The notes below the pieces were generated by a model. The model ran no database searches. It was given only the letters and a program-made list of their open reading frames with translations, and was not told the DNA's origin. From NCBI GenBank assembly GCA_944369075.1, contig CALVXK010000001.1, positions 1 to 64,000 on the forward strand: a stretch of DNA of 64,000 nt, given 5' to 3'. Position numbers and translations under genes: made by a program. Origin of the DNA: an uncultured Bacilli bacterium. GTDB taxonomy: Bacteria > Bacillota_I > Bacilli_A > RFN20 > CAG-826. The stretch's first letter is position 1. Each line of letters starts with the position of its first letter. This document shows positions 8,209-16,052 of this stretch, one piece after another.

Positions 8209-9136
8209 TGAACACATAAGCGTCTTACTTAATGAGGCAATCGAAGGATTAAACATAAAAGAAAATGGAATTTATGTTGATGCTACATTAGGTAGAGCCG
8301 GACATTCCTCCAAAATTCTAGAAAGACTAAAAGAAGGTAAGTTATATTGTTTTGATCAAGATGAAGAAGCAATAACTTATTCTAAAGAAAAATTATCTAA
8401 GATTAATTCTAACTTCGAAATAATCTATTCTAACTTCAAAAATTTAAAAGAAGAACTAGCTAAAAGAAACATAACTAAGGTTGATGGCCTATTGTATGAC
8501 TTAGGAGTATCTTCACCACAATTTGATGAAGATTACCGTGGATTCTCTTACCGCTACGATGCACCACTTGACATGAGAATGGATTTAAATAATCCTCTCA
8601 CGGCAAAAGAAATTGTTAACAAATATTCTTTAAATGATTTAACTAAAATATTTAAAGAATATGGGGAAGAAAGATATTCTTATCTTATCGCTAAAAAAAT
8701 AGTAGAAGAAAGAAGTAAAAAAGAGATAGAAACTACATTTGAGTTAGTTGATATTATCAAATCAAGTATTCCTAAAAAAGAATTATTTAAAGATAAGCAT
8801 CCAGCTAAACAAGTATTCCAAGCTCTAAGAATTGAAGTTAACGACGAACTTAAAGTACTTGAAAAATCTTTAAATGATGCACTTACTATTCTAAATAAAA
8901 ACGGAAGAATAGTAGTAATTACGTTCCATTCATTAGAAGACAAAATTGTAAAAAACATCTTTAATAGTGTAAGTAAGATTAAAGGTGATCGCCATAACGA
9001 CTATCTTCTTCCTAGCGAGATTAAAAAACCTGAATTTAAACTTGTTAATAAAAAAGTAATTACCCCTAGTGAAGAAGAATTAAATTTAAATCATCGTGCT
9101 AAATCAGCCAAACTTAGAATTATTGAAAAACTATAA
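8198..9136 (+). CDS. rsmH: 16S rRNA (cytosine-1402 N4) methyltransferase
   Basis: RsmH (MraW) methylates C1402 of 16S rRNA using S-adenosylmethionine. I place the start at the ATG at 8198. This gives the family N-terminus MKTNEHISVLLNEAI, a 312-residue protein of normal length, and an AAAAGG ribosome-binding site inside the mraZ end. An open frame extends further upstream but is mraZ sequence. Visible motifs are the SAM-binding VDATLGRAGHS, YDLGVSSPQFDEDYRGFSYRYDAPLDMRM, KQVFQALRIEVNDEL and ITFHSLEDKIVK. It overlaps mraZ by 11 bases and is followed by a small membrane gene 17 bases on. Confidence 0.95.
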   Translation: MKTNEHISVLLNEAIEGLNIKENGIYVDATLGRAGHSSKILERLKEGKLYCFDQDEEAITYSKEKLSKINSNFEIIYSNFKNLKEELAKRNITKVDGLLYDLGVSSPQFDEDYRGFSYRYDAPLDMRMDLNNPLTAKEIVNKYSLNDLTKIFKEYGEERYSYLIAKKIVEERSKKEIETTFELVDIIKSSIPKKELFKDKHPAKQVFQALRIEVNDELKVLEKSLNDALTILNKNGRIVVITFHSLEDKIVKNIFNSVSKIKGDRHNDYLLPSEIKKPEFKLVNKKVITPSEEELNLNHRAKSAKLRIIEKL

Positions 9137-9153
9137 AAGGAGAATAATAACTT

Positions 9154-9393
9154 ATGAAAATGAAAGATAAAATTTATAAAAATAACCATAAAAAAGGATA
9201 CTATTACTTTAAAAAAGCTTCTTTAAGCGTCGGTATATTTGTTGGTGCATTTATCTTTTTAGCAATTCCAGTTTCAATTATTAGATCAATTGTTATTTCT
9301 CCTTCTACATCACTAAAAGAGAGTGAAACAAAAACTATTGATAGCGATTCTAAAGTTAATGAACAAGAAAATATTTCACTCTTATCATTTTAA
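9154..9393 (+). CDS. Small single-span membrane protein, in the FtsL position
   Basis: This 79-residue protein has a basic N-terminus rich in Lys and Tyr, one hydrophobic segment at about residues 26-46 (SVGIFVGAFIFLAIPVSII) and a short polar tail. A good AAAGGAG ribosome-binding site lies before the ATG at 9154. In many Firmicutes the gene directly after rsmH is ftsL. This product has the same single-span layout but its outer part is only about 33 residues with no clear coiled coil, so I do not call it FtsL. A division or membrane-anchoring role is inference from location only. A terminator follows and separates it from ftsA. Confidence 0.6.
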   Translation: MKMKDKIYKNNHKKGYYYFKKASLSVGIFVGAFIFLAIPVSIIRSIVISPSTSLKESETKTIDSDSKVNEQENISLLSF

Positions 9394-9436
9394 TTAGATT
9401 TATTTATAACTTTCTAACATATAATTTCCCCTTTAT

Positions 9437-9476
9437 AAAAAGTCATACAAGTAACTTGATGACTTTTTATTTTTGT
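9437..9476 (+). terminator. Rho-independent terminator after rsmH operon
   Basis: AAAAAGTCAT (9437-9446) pairs with ATGACTTTTT (9459-9468), and the inner CAAG (9448-9451) with CTTG (9455-9458). One A is bulged and ATTTTTG follows. It separates mraZ-rsmH from ftsA-ftsZ. Confidence 0.8.
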
Positions 9477-9698
9477 TTAATAAGTCATTATTTATTTTAA
9501 TTTTTAATATTTCTTACTTTAAAAGATAAAAATAACAATCTTTTATTATTAATTTTAATAATAAAAAACATAAAAGATATAGATATAAATCTAGTTTAAA
9601 TAGTAAGTTCTAATTTAAAATTATTGATACTAATTGAAGATTAAAATTCGACGATATTTCAATTGTTTTTTTATGCTTTAGATATTAAAATTATTGAT
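9477..9698 (+). repeat. AT-rich intergenic region with inverted repeat before ftsA
   Basis: This gene-free stretch is almost entirely A and T. It contains a near-perfect inverted repeat at 9541-9566 built from TTATTATTAA (9543-9552) and TTAATAATAA (9555-9564). No convincing -35/-10 pair and no Shine-Dalgarno sequence before ftsA could be identified. The repeat may be a hairpin or just a low-complexity effect. Confidence 0.4.
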
Positions 9699-10931
9699 AT
9701 GGATATAACTGTTGCAACAATTGAAATAAAGAATACATCTTTTAAGCTTTTAATCGGTTATCTTTATGATAATAAAATAAATGTTTTATATAATAGAACA
9801 TACCCTTTAAGAGTATCAAATAAAGATGGTGATATATTTGATCTAACTTCTTTAAGTGAAGATTTAAAACAAATTAAAGTAATAGAAGACCCTAAAAAGA
9901 GATTAAAAGTTACAATTAATGATTTAGTTTTAATTTTACCCCCTTTTGGTCTAAATGTTTTTAGTGATACAAAAACGACTAATACAATCGCTCAAAATGG
10001 AATGATTGATAAAATTGATATTGCTAATGCTTTATCAATGGTAAAAAAAGTAAGAATCGAAGAACCAAATGATGAAATAGTTGATATTATTCCTAATGTT
10101 TTTGGGGTTGATGGAAATAGAACTTTCAAAGAACCTCCTTTAGGTTATATTTCTTCATCTTTACTTGTAAAAGCTCATATATTTACTCTTCCTTCAAAAC
10201 TAGTTAAAAACTTTAAAAAAGCCGTATTAGATGCAGGTTTTTCAATTAAAAGAACTGTCATTGCTCCTTTAGGAGTTAATTCACTTTTAGAACTTAATAA
10301 AGCAGTTGGAGATAAATACGTTTTAGTTGATTACAACAAAGATAATACAGTTATTTCTTTCTTTGGTAATGGTAAACTCTATGCTTCAAAATATTTTGAT
10401 GTTGGAGGAGAAGATATTACTAAAGATATTGCTAATTCATTTGAAATTTCAATGGATAAAGCTGAAGAAATTAAATGTATCTATGGCTTAGATTTAAGAG
10501 AAACTGAATTTAATGCTCCTATTCTTTCAGTATTAGGAGATGATGGTTTACCTAGAAAACATAATGTTAAAGAATTAAATAAAATAGTTAATGAATCATT
10601 AGATAAACGGAATACATTCTTTTCAAACTGCCTTTCAACTCTTTTAGCTGAATATGGTGATTTAAAAAATACTATTCCTTTAGTTTTTATCGGTAATGGT
10701 ACTTTACTTAATGGTTTTAAAGATTATGTAAAAAAATATTACACTTCAAATAAAATTACTTTCTATACTAACGATTCAATTGGAGCACTAGAACCTGGAG
10801 ATATCAATATGCTTGGAGCAATTGCTTTCTCTTCAATCTATAAAGGTTCACTTGAAGATGAGGCTAAAATTGATATTGCTAGCGTTAATAGAAAGCAAAA
10901 AGAATATCATGAAGAAGATGATGAATTATAG
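9699..10931 (+). CDS. ftsA: Cell division protein FtsA, divergent
   Basis: FtsA is an actin-like ATPase that tethers FtsZ to the membrane. I start at the ATG at 9699 (410 residues). The frame also opens at a TTG at 9663, but the family N-terminus aligns from MDITVATIEIKNTS. The family shape is kept: a central region with PLGVNSLLELNKAVGDKYVLVDY and KYFDVGGEDITKDIANSF, then LVFIGNGTLLNGFKDYV and IGALEPGDINMLGAIAFS. The nucleotide motifs are degraded: EIKNT replaces the usual DIGT, the Gly-rich phosphate-2 loop reads VDYNKDNT, and the adenosine motif reads IGNGTLLNG. The C-terminus is acidic with no clear amphipathic helix. It lies 15 bases before ftsZ. Confidence 0.82.
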   Translation: MDITVATIEIKNTSFKLLIGYLYDNKINVLYNRTYPLRVSNKDGDIFDLTSLSEDLKQIKVIEDPKKRLKVTINDLVLILPPFGLNVFSDTKTTNTIAQNGMIDKIDIANALSMVKKVRIEEPNDEIVDIIPNVFGVDGNRTFKEPPLGYISSSLLVKAHIFTLPSKLVKNFKKAVLDAGFSIKRTVIAPLGVNSLLELNKAVGDKYVLVDYNKDNTVISFFGNGKLYASKYFDVGGEDITKDIANSFEISMDKAEEIKCIYGLDLRETEFNAPILSVLGDDGLPRKHNVKELNKIVNESLDKRNTFFSNCLSTLLAEYGDLKNTIPLVFIGNGTLLNGFKDYVKKYYTSNKITFYTNDSIGALEPGDINMLGAIAFSSIYKGSLEDEAKIDIASVNRKQKEYHEEDDEL

Positions 10932-10946
10932 TTTAGGAGAAAAAGT

Positions 10947-12110
10947 ATGCTTGATACACATGATTTAGATAGTTTTGAGCCAGTAGCTCGAATTGTAGTT
11001 ATTGGTATTGGTGGTGCTGGTAATAACGCCGTCAATAGAATGATTGATGAAGACATTCGTAATGTCGAATTTTATGTTGCAAATACTGATAAACAAGCTC
11101 TTTCTCTTTCTAAAGCTCCTAATAGAATCATCTTAGGTGAAAATATTACTGGTGGACTTGGTGCTGGTGGAGATCCAAATACTGGTAAAGATGCAGCCGA
11201 GGCTTCAACTGAAGAAATTAGAGAAATCGTTAGAGGAGCTAACATGGTCTTTATCGCTGCTGGTATGGGTGGAGGAACTGGAACAGGTGCTGCTCCTGTA
11301 ATTTCAAAAATTGCTAAAGATGAAGGTGCTTTAACAGTAGCTATTGTTACTCGTCCATTTACTTTTGAAGGTAAAAAGAAAGTAGAAACATCTATTCAAG
11401 GTTTAAACGAACTTAGAAAATGCTGTGATGCTTTAATTGTTGTAAGTAATGATAAGCTTTTACTTTCTAGTGGTAACTCTCCAATTTCTGATGCTTTTTC
11501 AATGGCAGATGGAGTTTTATCAGATTCAGTTAAAACAGTTACTGATTTAATTTTAATGCCTGCATTTATTAACCTTGATTTTGCTGATGTTAGAGCAACT
11601 TTAAAAGATAGCGGTGTTGCTTTAATTGGCTTTGGTTCAGGAAGTGGGCCAAATAATGCAATTGAAGCTGCTGAAAGTGCTTTATCTTGTCCATTAATCG
11701 AACAATCAATTCAAGGTGCTCAAAAAGCAATATGTCATATTACATGTGGTCCTAAAGTATCATTACTTGATTGTCAAACATGTGTTGACCATATGGTTTA
11801 TGCTTGTGGAGGAAATCTAGATCTTAAATTTGGTATTTCTGTAAATGATCAACTTGATGACCAAATTTTAGTTTCTATTATTGCTGGTAACTTTAATACT
11901 GAATTTGATTTCTCAGTTAATCCAGGAACAAAGATTGATTTAAGTGAACTTAAAGCTCAAAGGGAAAAGAACTTACAAGATTATTATTCTAAGAAAGCTG
12001 AACAAGATAAGAAACTTAGAGAACAAGAAGATAGTGAAGAAAATAAAGATGAAGCTAATTTAGAAGAATCAATCATTCCAGAATTCTTAAATGATGATTC
12101 TGATATGTAA
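10947..12110 (+). CDS. ftsZ: Cell division protein FtsZ
   Basis: FtsZ is the tubulin-like GTPase that forms the division ring. The 387 residues include VIGIGGAGNNAVNRM near the N-terminus, the tubulin signature GGGTGTGAAP at about 109-118, TRPFTFEGKKK and the synergy-loop region NLDFADVRATLKDSGVALIG. The C-terminal linker is charged (Lys and Glu). The protein ends with ESIIPEFLNDD, matching the conserved C-terminal peptide (I-P-x-F-[LI]) that binds FtsA. TAGGAGAAAAAGT before the ATG is a good ribosome-binding site. The intact FtsZ and its tail peptide suggest the partner FtsA is still used. Confidence 0.98.
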   Translation: MLDTHDLDSFEPVARIVVIGIGGAGNNAVNRMIDEDIRNVEFYVANTDKQALSLSKAPNRIILGENITGGLGAGGDPNTGKDAAEASTEEIREIVRGANMVFIAAGMGGGTGTGAAPVISKIAKDEGALTVAIVTRPFTFEGKKKVETSIQGLNELRKCCDALIVVSNDKLLLSSGNSPISDAFSMADGVLSDSVKTVTDLILMPAFINLDFADVRATLKDSGVALIGFGSGSGPNNAIEAAESALSCPLIEQSIQGAQKAICHITCGPKVSLLDCQTCVDHMVYACGGNLDLKFGISVNDQLDDQILVSIIAGNFNTEFDFSVNPGTKIDLSELKAQREKNLQDYYSKKAEQDKKLREQEDSEENKDEANLEESIIPEFLNDDSDM

Positions 12111-12130
12111 TAACTAACTTATTTGATAAA

Positions 12131-12171
12131 TAAAAATAGACTTTAGAAACATATTCTAAAGTCTATTTTTA
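12131..12171. terminator. Bidirectional terminator between ftsZ and minus-strand genes
   Basis: An 18-bp perfect inverted repeat runs 12131-12148 / 12154-12171 with a five-base loop. The inner arms are CTTTAGAA and TTCTAAAG, with A runs and T runs outside. It serves both ftsZ (plus) and the convergent minus-strand pair. Confidence 0.9.
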
Positions 12172-12190
12172 ATATCAAATTTCAAATTAT

Positions 12191-12631
12191 TTACATTCTA
12201 ATGTATCTATTTTTTATAACTACAATCATGTATGAATAGTAGATTAAGGAATTAAATAGAAGTAGTGTTCCAAAAGTTAAAAAAGCTAAAGACTTAATAA
12301 ATTCATTTTGAGCAAAGATAAAATATAAACCTAAAACAATTAAAATTAACGAAATAAAACTAACTACTATCACGACTATTAAAGCAAATTTATTAATTTT
12401 TCCATCATCTTCAAAAACTAGTGTATATAACATTGAATCTTCTTTTTTAAATGCTCTTATTGATACAAAAAACTCAGTAGAAGCAACAAGAATTGCTACA
12501 ACGCAAGATATAGTAACAAGGAGTGAATCAGTATCAAAATGTGATAAATTAAGTCCTAAATAAACAATATAAAAAGGAAGTTGAAAAATAGATAGAATCA
12601 AAGATAATATTCGATAAGACCTTATTGACAT
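12191..12631 (-). CDS. Hypothetical four-span membrane protein
   Basis: I do not recognise this 146-residue protein. Four hydrophobic segments are visible, near residues 7-28, 35-58, 80-108 and 115-137, separated by short charged loops (FKKEDSML, EDDGKINKFA) and ending KNRYIRM. There is no catalytic motif. It is the second gene of a minus-strand pair, 20 bases after the GH13 enzyme gene, with only a weak AAAG ribosome-binding site. A role linked to carbohydrate use is possible from context only. Confidence 0.6.
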   Translation of the reverse strand: MSIRSYRILSLILSIFQLPFYIVYLGLNLSHFDTDSLLVTISCVVAILVASTEFFVSIRAFKKEDSMLYTLVFEDDGKINKFALIVVIVVSFISLILIVLGLYFIFAQNEFIKSLAFLTFGTLLLFNSLIYYSYMIVVIKNRYIRM

Positions 12632-12651
12632 AAATTTCTACTTTAATTAAT

Positions 12652-13971
12652 TTATTTAGTTTCGATATCAGTTGCTTTAAATAAATACATTGGTTCTTTA
12701 ACTTTAACACTATGATTTTTAATTAAAACAATCTTATTGGTGAAATAATCAACATATGCTCCATCAACTAATTTATCATCTTTAATAATAACTCCATTAT
12801 TTGATAAAGAAGTAGAAAGGTTAAATAAACCATAAGAAGTTGAACCATCTTTATAGTGATTAATGATTCCTAAGTTTCTACCTTTAGATGTTAAAACTTC
12901 ACTTATAAGTAAATCTTGATTTAACTTATCTTTTTTAAATTCAATTAACTTTTTAATAAAGTTATACCATTCAATATCAAGTGATAAATCAAGTAAATCT
13001 TTTTCAAATAAATCTAAATGATGATCTGCTTTAGATTCAAGTCCATTATAAATAAACATAGGACCTTTCATAAATACAGGGAAAGCAGCTAAATTCTTAA
13101 TTAAGATTTTATTTTTAGTATATTCTATCAATCTTTTTTGATCGTGATTTTCTAATCCTCTAATTCTAAGGTTAGTAGCAGGATTATAAGCTTCTTCATA
13201 ATTGAGTAAAACTTTATACATATCTAAATATCTAGACTCTTTAGTACCCAAATATTTTCTAAGTTCTTCCATATTATTATAAGGATAAAGTAAATCAAAA
13301 CCGACTTCGTAAAGTTCAGCATCACTTAAAGCGTTAAAATTTATACTACGAACATAATTAATAAAATTAGAATCAACTGATTCAGCAAGTAAAATAGTTT
13401 TGGGATATTTTTGATCTAACATTTCCTTCAATTTTTCAAAGAAAGATTTATAGATTAAAGATGCAACATCAAATCTAAAGCCATCTACTCCTAATGAACA
13501 ATAATATTCGATAACACCAACTAAATAAGCAATTAAATCTTGATTATTATAATCTAAATCGTAAACATCAGACCAATCACCAGCTTTATTTGCAAAATTA
13601 CCATCTTTATCGTGATACATCCATTCTGGATGTTCGTTCATAATAAGAGAATCTCTTGATGTATGATTAAAAACGATATCAATCATTAATTTCATGCCTT
13701 TTTCATGGGTTTTAGAGATTAAGTCTTTAAAATCTTCAAGAGTCCCATATTCTGGATTAATTTTGTAATAATCTTTAATAGAATAAGGGGAACCTAAACT
13801 TCCTTTTCTTCCTACCTTTCCAATTTCATTTATTGGAAGAAGATATAAGATATCTGTTCCTAAATCTTTAATATAATCGAGTTTGCTTGTTAAAGCGTTG
13901 AATGTTCCTTCTATAGTATAGTTTCTAGTAAAAACTTGGTAGATAATACTACTTTTTAATTCGTTTTTCAT
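12652..13971 (-). CDS. Cytoplasmic GH13 alpha-glucosidase/amylase
   Basis: This is a 439-residue glycoside hydrolase of family 13 without a signal peptide, so it should act on imported maltodextrins. The (beta/alpha)8 barrel motifs are present: region I IDIVFNHTS, region II GVDGFRFDVAS with nucleophile Asp168, region III LLAES with acid/base Glu197, and region IV RGLENHDQKR with Asp277. The start at 13971 has GAAGGT upstream on the minus strand. A short C-terminal beta domain ends at about residue 439. Exact specificity (alpha-1,4, alpha-1,6 or phosphorylated sugar) cannot be read by eye. It is divergent from the GH77-like gene at 14123, sharing a 151-base intergenic region with a palindrome. 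Confidence 0.88.
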   Translation of the reverse strand: MKNELKSSIIYQVFTRNYTIEGTFNALTSKLDYIKDLGTDILYLLPINEIGKVGRKGSLGSPYSIKDYYKINPEYGTLEDFKDLISKTHEKGMKLMIDIVFNHTSRDSLIMNEHPEWMYHDKDGNFANKAGDWSDVYDLDYNNQDLIAYLVGVIEYYCSLGVDGFRFDVASLIYKSFFEKLKEMLDQKYPKTILLAESVDSNFINYVRSINFNALSDAELYEVGFDLLYPYNNMEELRKYLGTKESRYLDMYKVLLNYEEAYNPATNLRIRGLENHDQKRLIEYTKNKILIKNLAAFPVFMKGPMFIYNGLESKADHHLDLFEKDLLDLSLDIEWYNFIKKLIEFKKDKLNQDLLISEVLTSKGRNLGIINHYKDGSTSYGLFNLSTSLSNNGVIIKDDKLVDGAYVDYFTNKIVLIKNHSVKVKEPMYLFKATDIETK

Positions 13972-14049
13972 AAAATTAATGTACCTTCATCTTTAAATTT
14001 AAGTAAAAAGTATTTATCATTTATATTAACCTTAATATTAAATAAATGA

Positions 14050-14072
14050 TTTTGTTTAGTTTAAACAAAATA
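14050..14072. promoter_or_regulatory. Palindromic operator candidate between divergent genes
   Basis: ATTTTGTTTA (14050-14059) and TAAACAAAAT (14063-14072) form a perfect inverted repeat around a GTT. Each arm contains TTGTTT on its own strand, which could serve as -35 sequence for both the minus-strand GH13 gene and the plus-strand GH77-like gene. Its place in the divergent region suggests an operator for a dimeric regulator. No regulator gene lies in the window. Confidence 0.5.
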
Positions 14073-14122
14073 AATAATAATAAAATTAATATTAAATTCA
14101 AGAAAAAGATTATTAATTAAGT

Positions 14123-15793
14123 ATGAACAAAGAGAAAATAAATAAAAAAGTTATTGAAAACATTTATAAAAATGAAAATTTAAATTTAAATTATTCTTCA
14201 AGTTTTATATATCAATATAATCCATTTTTATCTAACTTTAATTCTTTAATGTTAGATAAAAATGAAGTGAATAAAAGAAGTGGAATTTTACTTCATATTT
14301 CACAACTTCCTTCAAAATATGGAATTGGTAGTTTAGGTAAAGAAGCATTTAAATTTATTGATTTTTTAAAAGAATCTGGCTTTTCTTATTGGGAAATACT
14401 TCCTATTTATGACGTTGGATATTTAAATTCACCTTTCCAAGTAATAACCTCAAAAGGACTAAATCATTACTTAATCGATATTGAATCTTTGATCGATGAT
14501 AACTTATTATCATCAAGAGATTTAACTAACATTGATTTTGGAAGTGATCCAAAAAGAGTAGATTACGATAAACTATTTTTACATAAAGATGAAGTACTTA
14601 AAAAAGCTTTTAAAAGATTTGATACTTCAAAAGAGGAATTTGTTAATTTTATTAATACAACCAATTTATCAGGTTATTGCTTATATAAAGTAATTAAAGA
14701 AAGAAATGGCTCCAAAGCTTGGTTTGATTTTGCTTTAGAAGATCGTTATTTTGATGAAGAAGTTAAATCTCATTATATTAGACACTATCAAAAAGAGATC
14801 GAATATCAATTTTTTCTTCAATTCATATTTTTGAAACAATGGAATAAATTACATGATTATGCTAAAAAGCAAAATATTGAAATGATTGGAGATTTGCCTC
14901 ACTTTTTAGGATATGATTCAGATGAGATGTATTTTAACCCTGATTTATTCATGGTAGATAAAAGATATCAAGTTACATATGTTGCTGGTTATCCTAGTGA
15001 TAACTTTAAACCTCAAGGTCAAAAACGGGGCTATCCGCTTTATGACTGGGACTATATGAAACTAAATCACTATAAATGGTGGAGAAGCAGAATTTTAGAT
15101 GCCTTAAATTTATTTGATAAAGTTAAATTAAATCACTTTAGAGGTTTTTATGAAATTTATGCTATACCTTTTAGAAGTAAAAGTGCAAAAAAAGGTACTC
15201 GGATTAAAGGACCTGGATTAGATTTTATAACTTCAATTAACGATCTTTCTCCTTATCTAATTGCTTCTGCTTTAGGAAATAGTGATGAAAATGTTTCAAA
15301 TTTTGTTAAACAAACTAAATTATTCTCAACTAAAACTTTAATTCCTTCTTTATTTGACAACATTCCTTATAAAATTTATCCGTCAATGATTGATGAAAAT
15401 ACATACTATTATTTAGGGAATCATGATAATACTACGATTAAAACTAAACTAGATGAACTTAAACCAAGCGAAAAAGAAGAACTAGTTAAAATAATAAATG
15501 AAGAGTGTTTAAAACTTAATGTACCTTTATTAAATATACCTTTTTCAAATTATGATATAACTAAAAAACTACATGAACTTGTTGCCTCTTCTAAAGCACT
15601 TAATGTTACTTTTTTACTTTCAAACATTTTATATTTAGGAAAAGAAGCTAGATTAAATACTCCAGGTACGTTAAATGGTTCAAACTGGACATATAGATAT
15701 TTATTTCATGAAATTTTTAATGAAGATTTAAAAAAATATTTATTTAATTTAAATAAAACATATAATAGGCTTAATAAGAAAAATTTTAAATAA
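14123..15793 (+). CDS. GH77 (MalQ-like) protein, probable pseudoenzyme
   Basis: This 556-residue protein aligns end to end with the intact MalQ encoded next to it, with an extra N-terminal stretch of about 46 residues. Shared blocks include RSGILLHISQLPSKYGIGSLGKEAFKFID, IDFGSDPKRVDYDKLF, YKWWRSRILDALNLFD and FRGF. Two of the three catalytic carboxylates are changed. The nucleophile Asp of the RIDHFRGF motif is Asn337 (KLNHFRGF), and the acid/base Glu of AEDLG is Ser382 (ASALG). The third Asp is kept (Asp435 in NHDN). The substrate loop DSPYQSPSNYGLN is also altered to NSPFQVITSKGLN. The frame is intact, so this looks like a maintained, non-catalytic GH77 paralogue, perhaps a glucan-binding or regulatory protein. 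No Shine-Dalgarno sequence is seen before the ATG at 14123. Confidence 0.85.
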   Translation: MNKEKINKKVIENIYKNENLNLNYSSSFIYQYNPFLSNFNSLMLDKNEVNKRSGILLHISQLPSKYGIGSLGKEAFKFIDFLKESGFSYWEILPIYDVGYLNSPFQVITSKGLNHYLIDIESLIDDNLLSSRDLTNIDFGSDPKRVDYDKLFLHKDEVLKKAFKRFDTSKEEFVNFINTTNLSGYCLYKVIKERNGSKAWFDFALEDRYFDEEVKSHYIRHYQKEIEYQFFLQFIFLKQWNKLHDYAKKQNIEMIGDLPHFLGYDSDEMYFNPDLFMVDKRYQVTYVAGYPSDNFKPQGQKRGYPLYDWDYMKLNHYKWWRSRILDALNLFDKVKLNHFRGFYEIYAIPFRSKSAKKGTRIKGPGLDFITSINDLSPYLIASALGNSDENVSNFVKQTKLFSTKTLIPSLFDNIPYKIYPSMIDENTYYYLGNHDNTTIKTKLDELKPSEKEELVKIINEECLKLNVPLLNIPFSNYDITKKLHELVASSKALNVTFLLSNILYLGKEARLNTPGTLNGSNWTYRYLFHEIFNEDLKKYLFNLNKTYNRLNKKNFK

Positions 15794-15884
15794 TAATAGC
15801 TTTAAAATTAAAAATTACGTTATATTCACATTTTTTTCTTATAAAATTTATATTGATAATTTGCGATAACCATCGAATAAAAGC

Positions 15885-15902
15885 AATTTTGATGTCAAAA
15901 TT
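15885..15902. promoter_or_regulatory. Perfect palindrome upstream of malQ
   Basis: AATTTTGA (15885-15892) and TCAAAATT (15895-15902) are perfect inverted arms around TG. The two-base centre makes it more like a protein-binding site than an RNA hairpin. It lies about 80 bases upstream of the malQ -35. Confidence 0.4.
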
Positions 15903-15979
15903 AACTAATATTTTTAATAATTTTACAATAATTTAACATTTAATTTAAAATTTAACGATGTCTGCTCATTTTTCAAGAC

Positions 15980-16021
15980 TTGACTATATAGAATTTTGAA
16001 AATATAATGAAAGCGCTTACA
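15980..16021 (+). promoter_or_regulatory. malQ promoter with overlapping cre-type operator
   Basis: TTGACT (15980-15985), a 17-base spacer and a perfect TATAAT (16003-16008) form a strong SigA-type promoter. TGAAAGCGCTTACA (16008-16021) begins on the last base of the -10 and matches every position of the catabolite-responsive element consensus TGWAANCGNTNWCA. A LacI-family repressor (CcpA or a MalR-type regulator) bound here would cover the transcription start. Control of malQ, and perhaps of the transporter genes downstream, by sugar status is therefore likely. Confidence 0.88.
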
Positions 16022-16052
16022 AGAAATTTGCAAACATTTTAAGGAAGTACTT

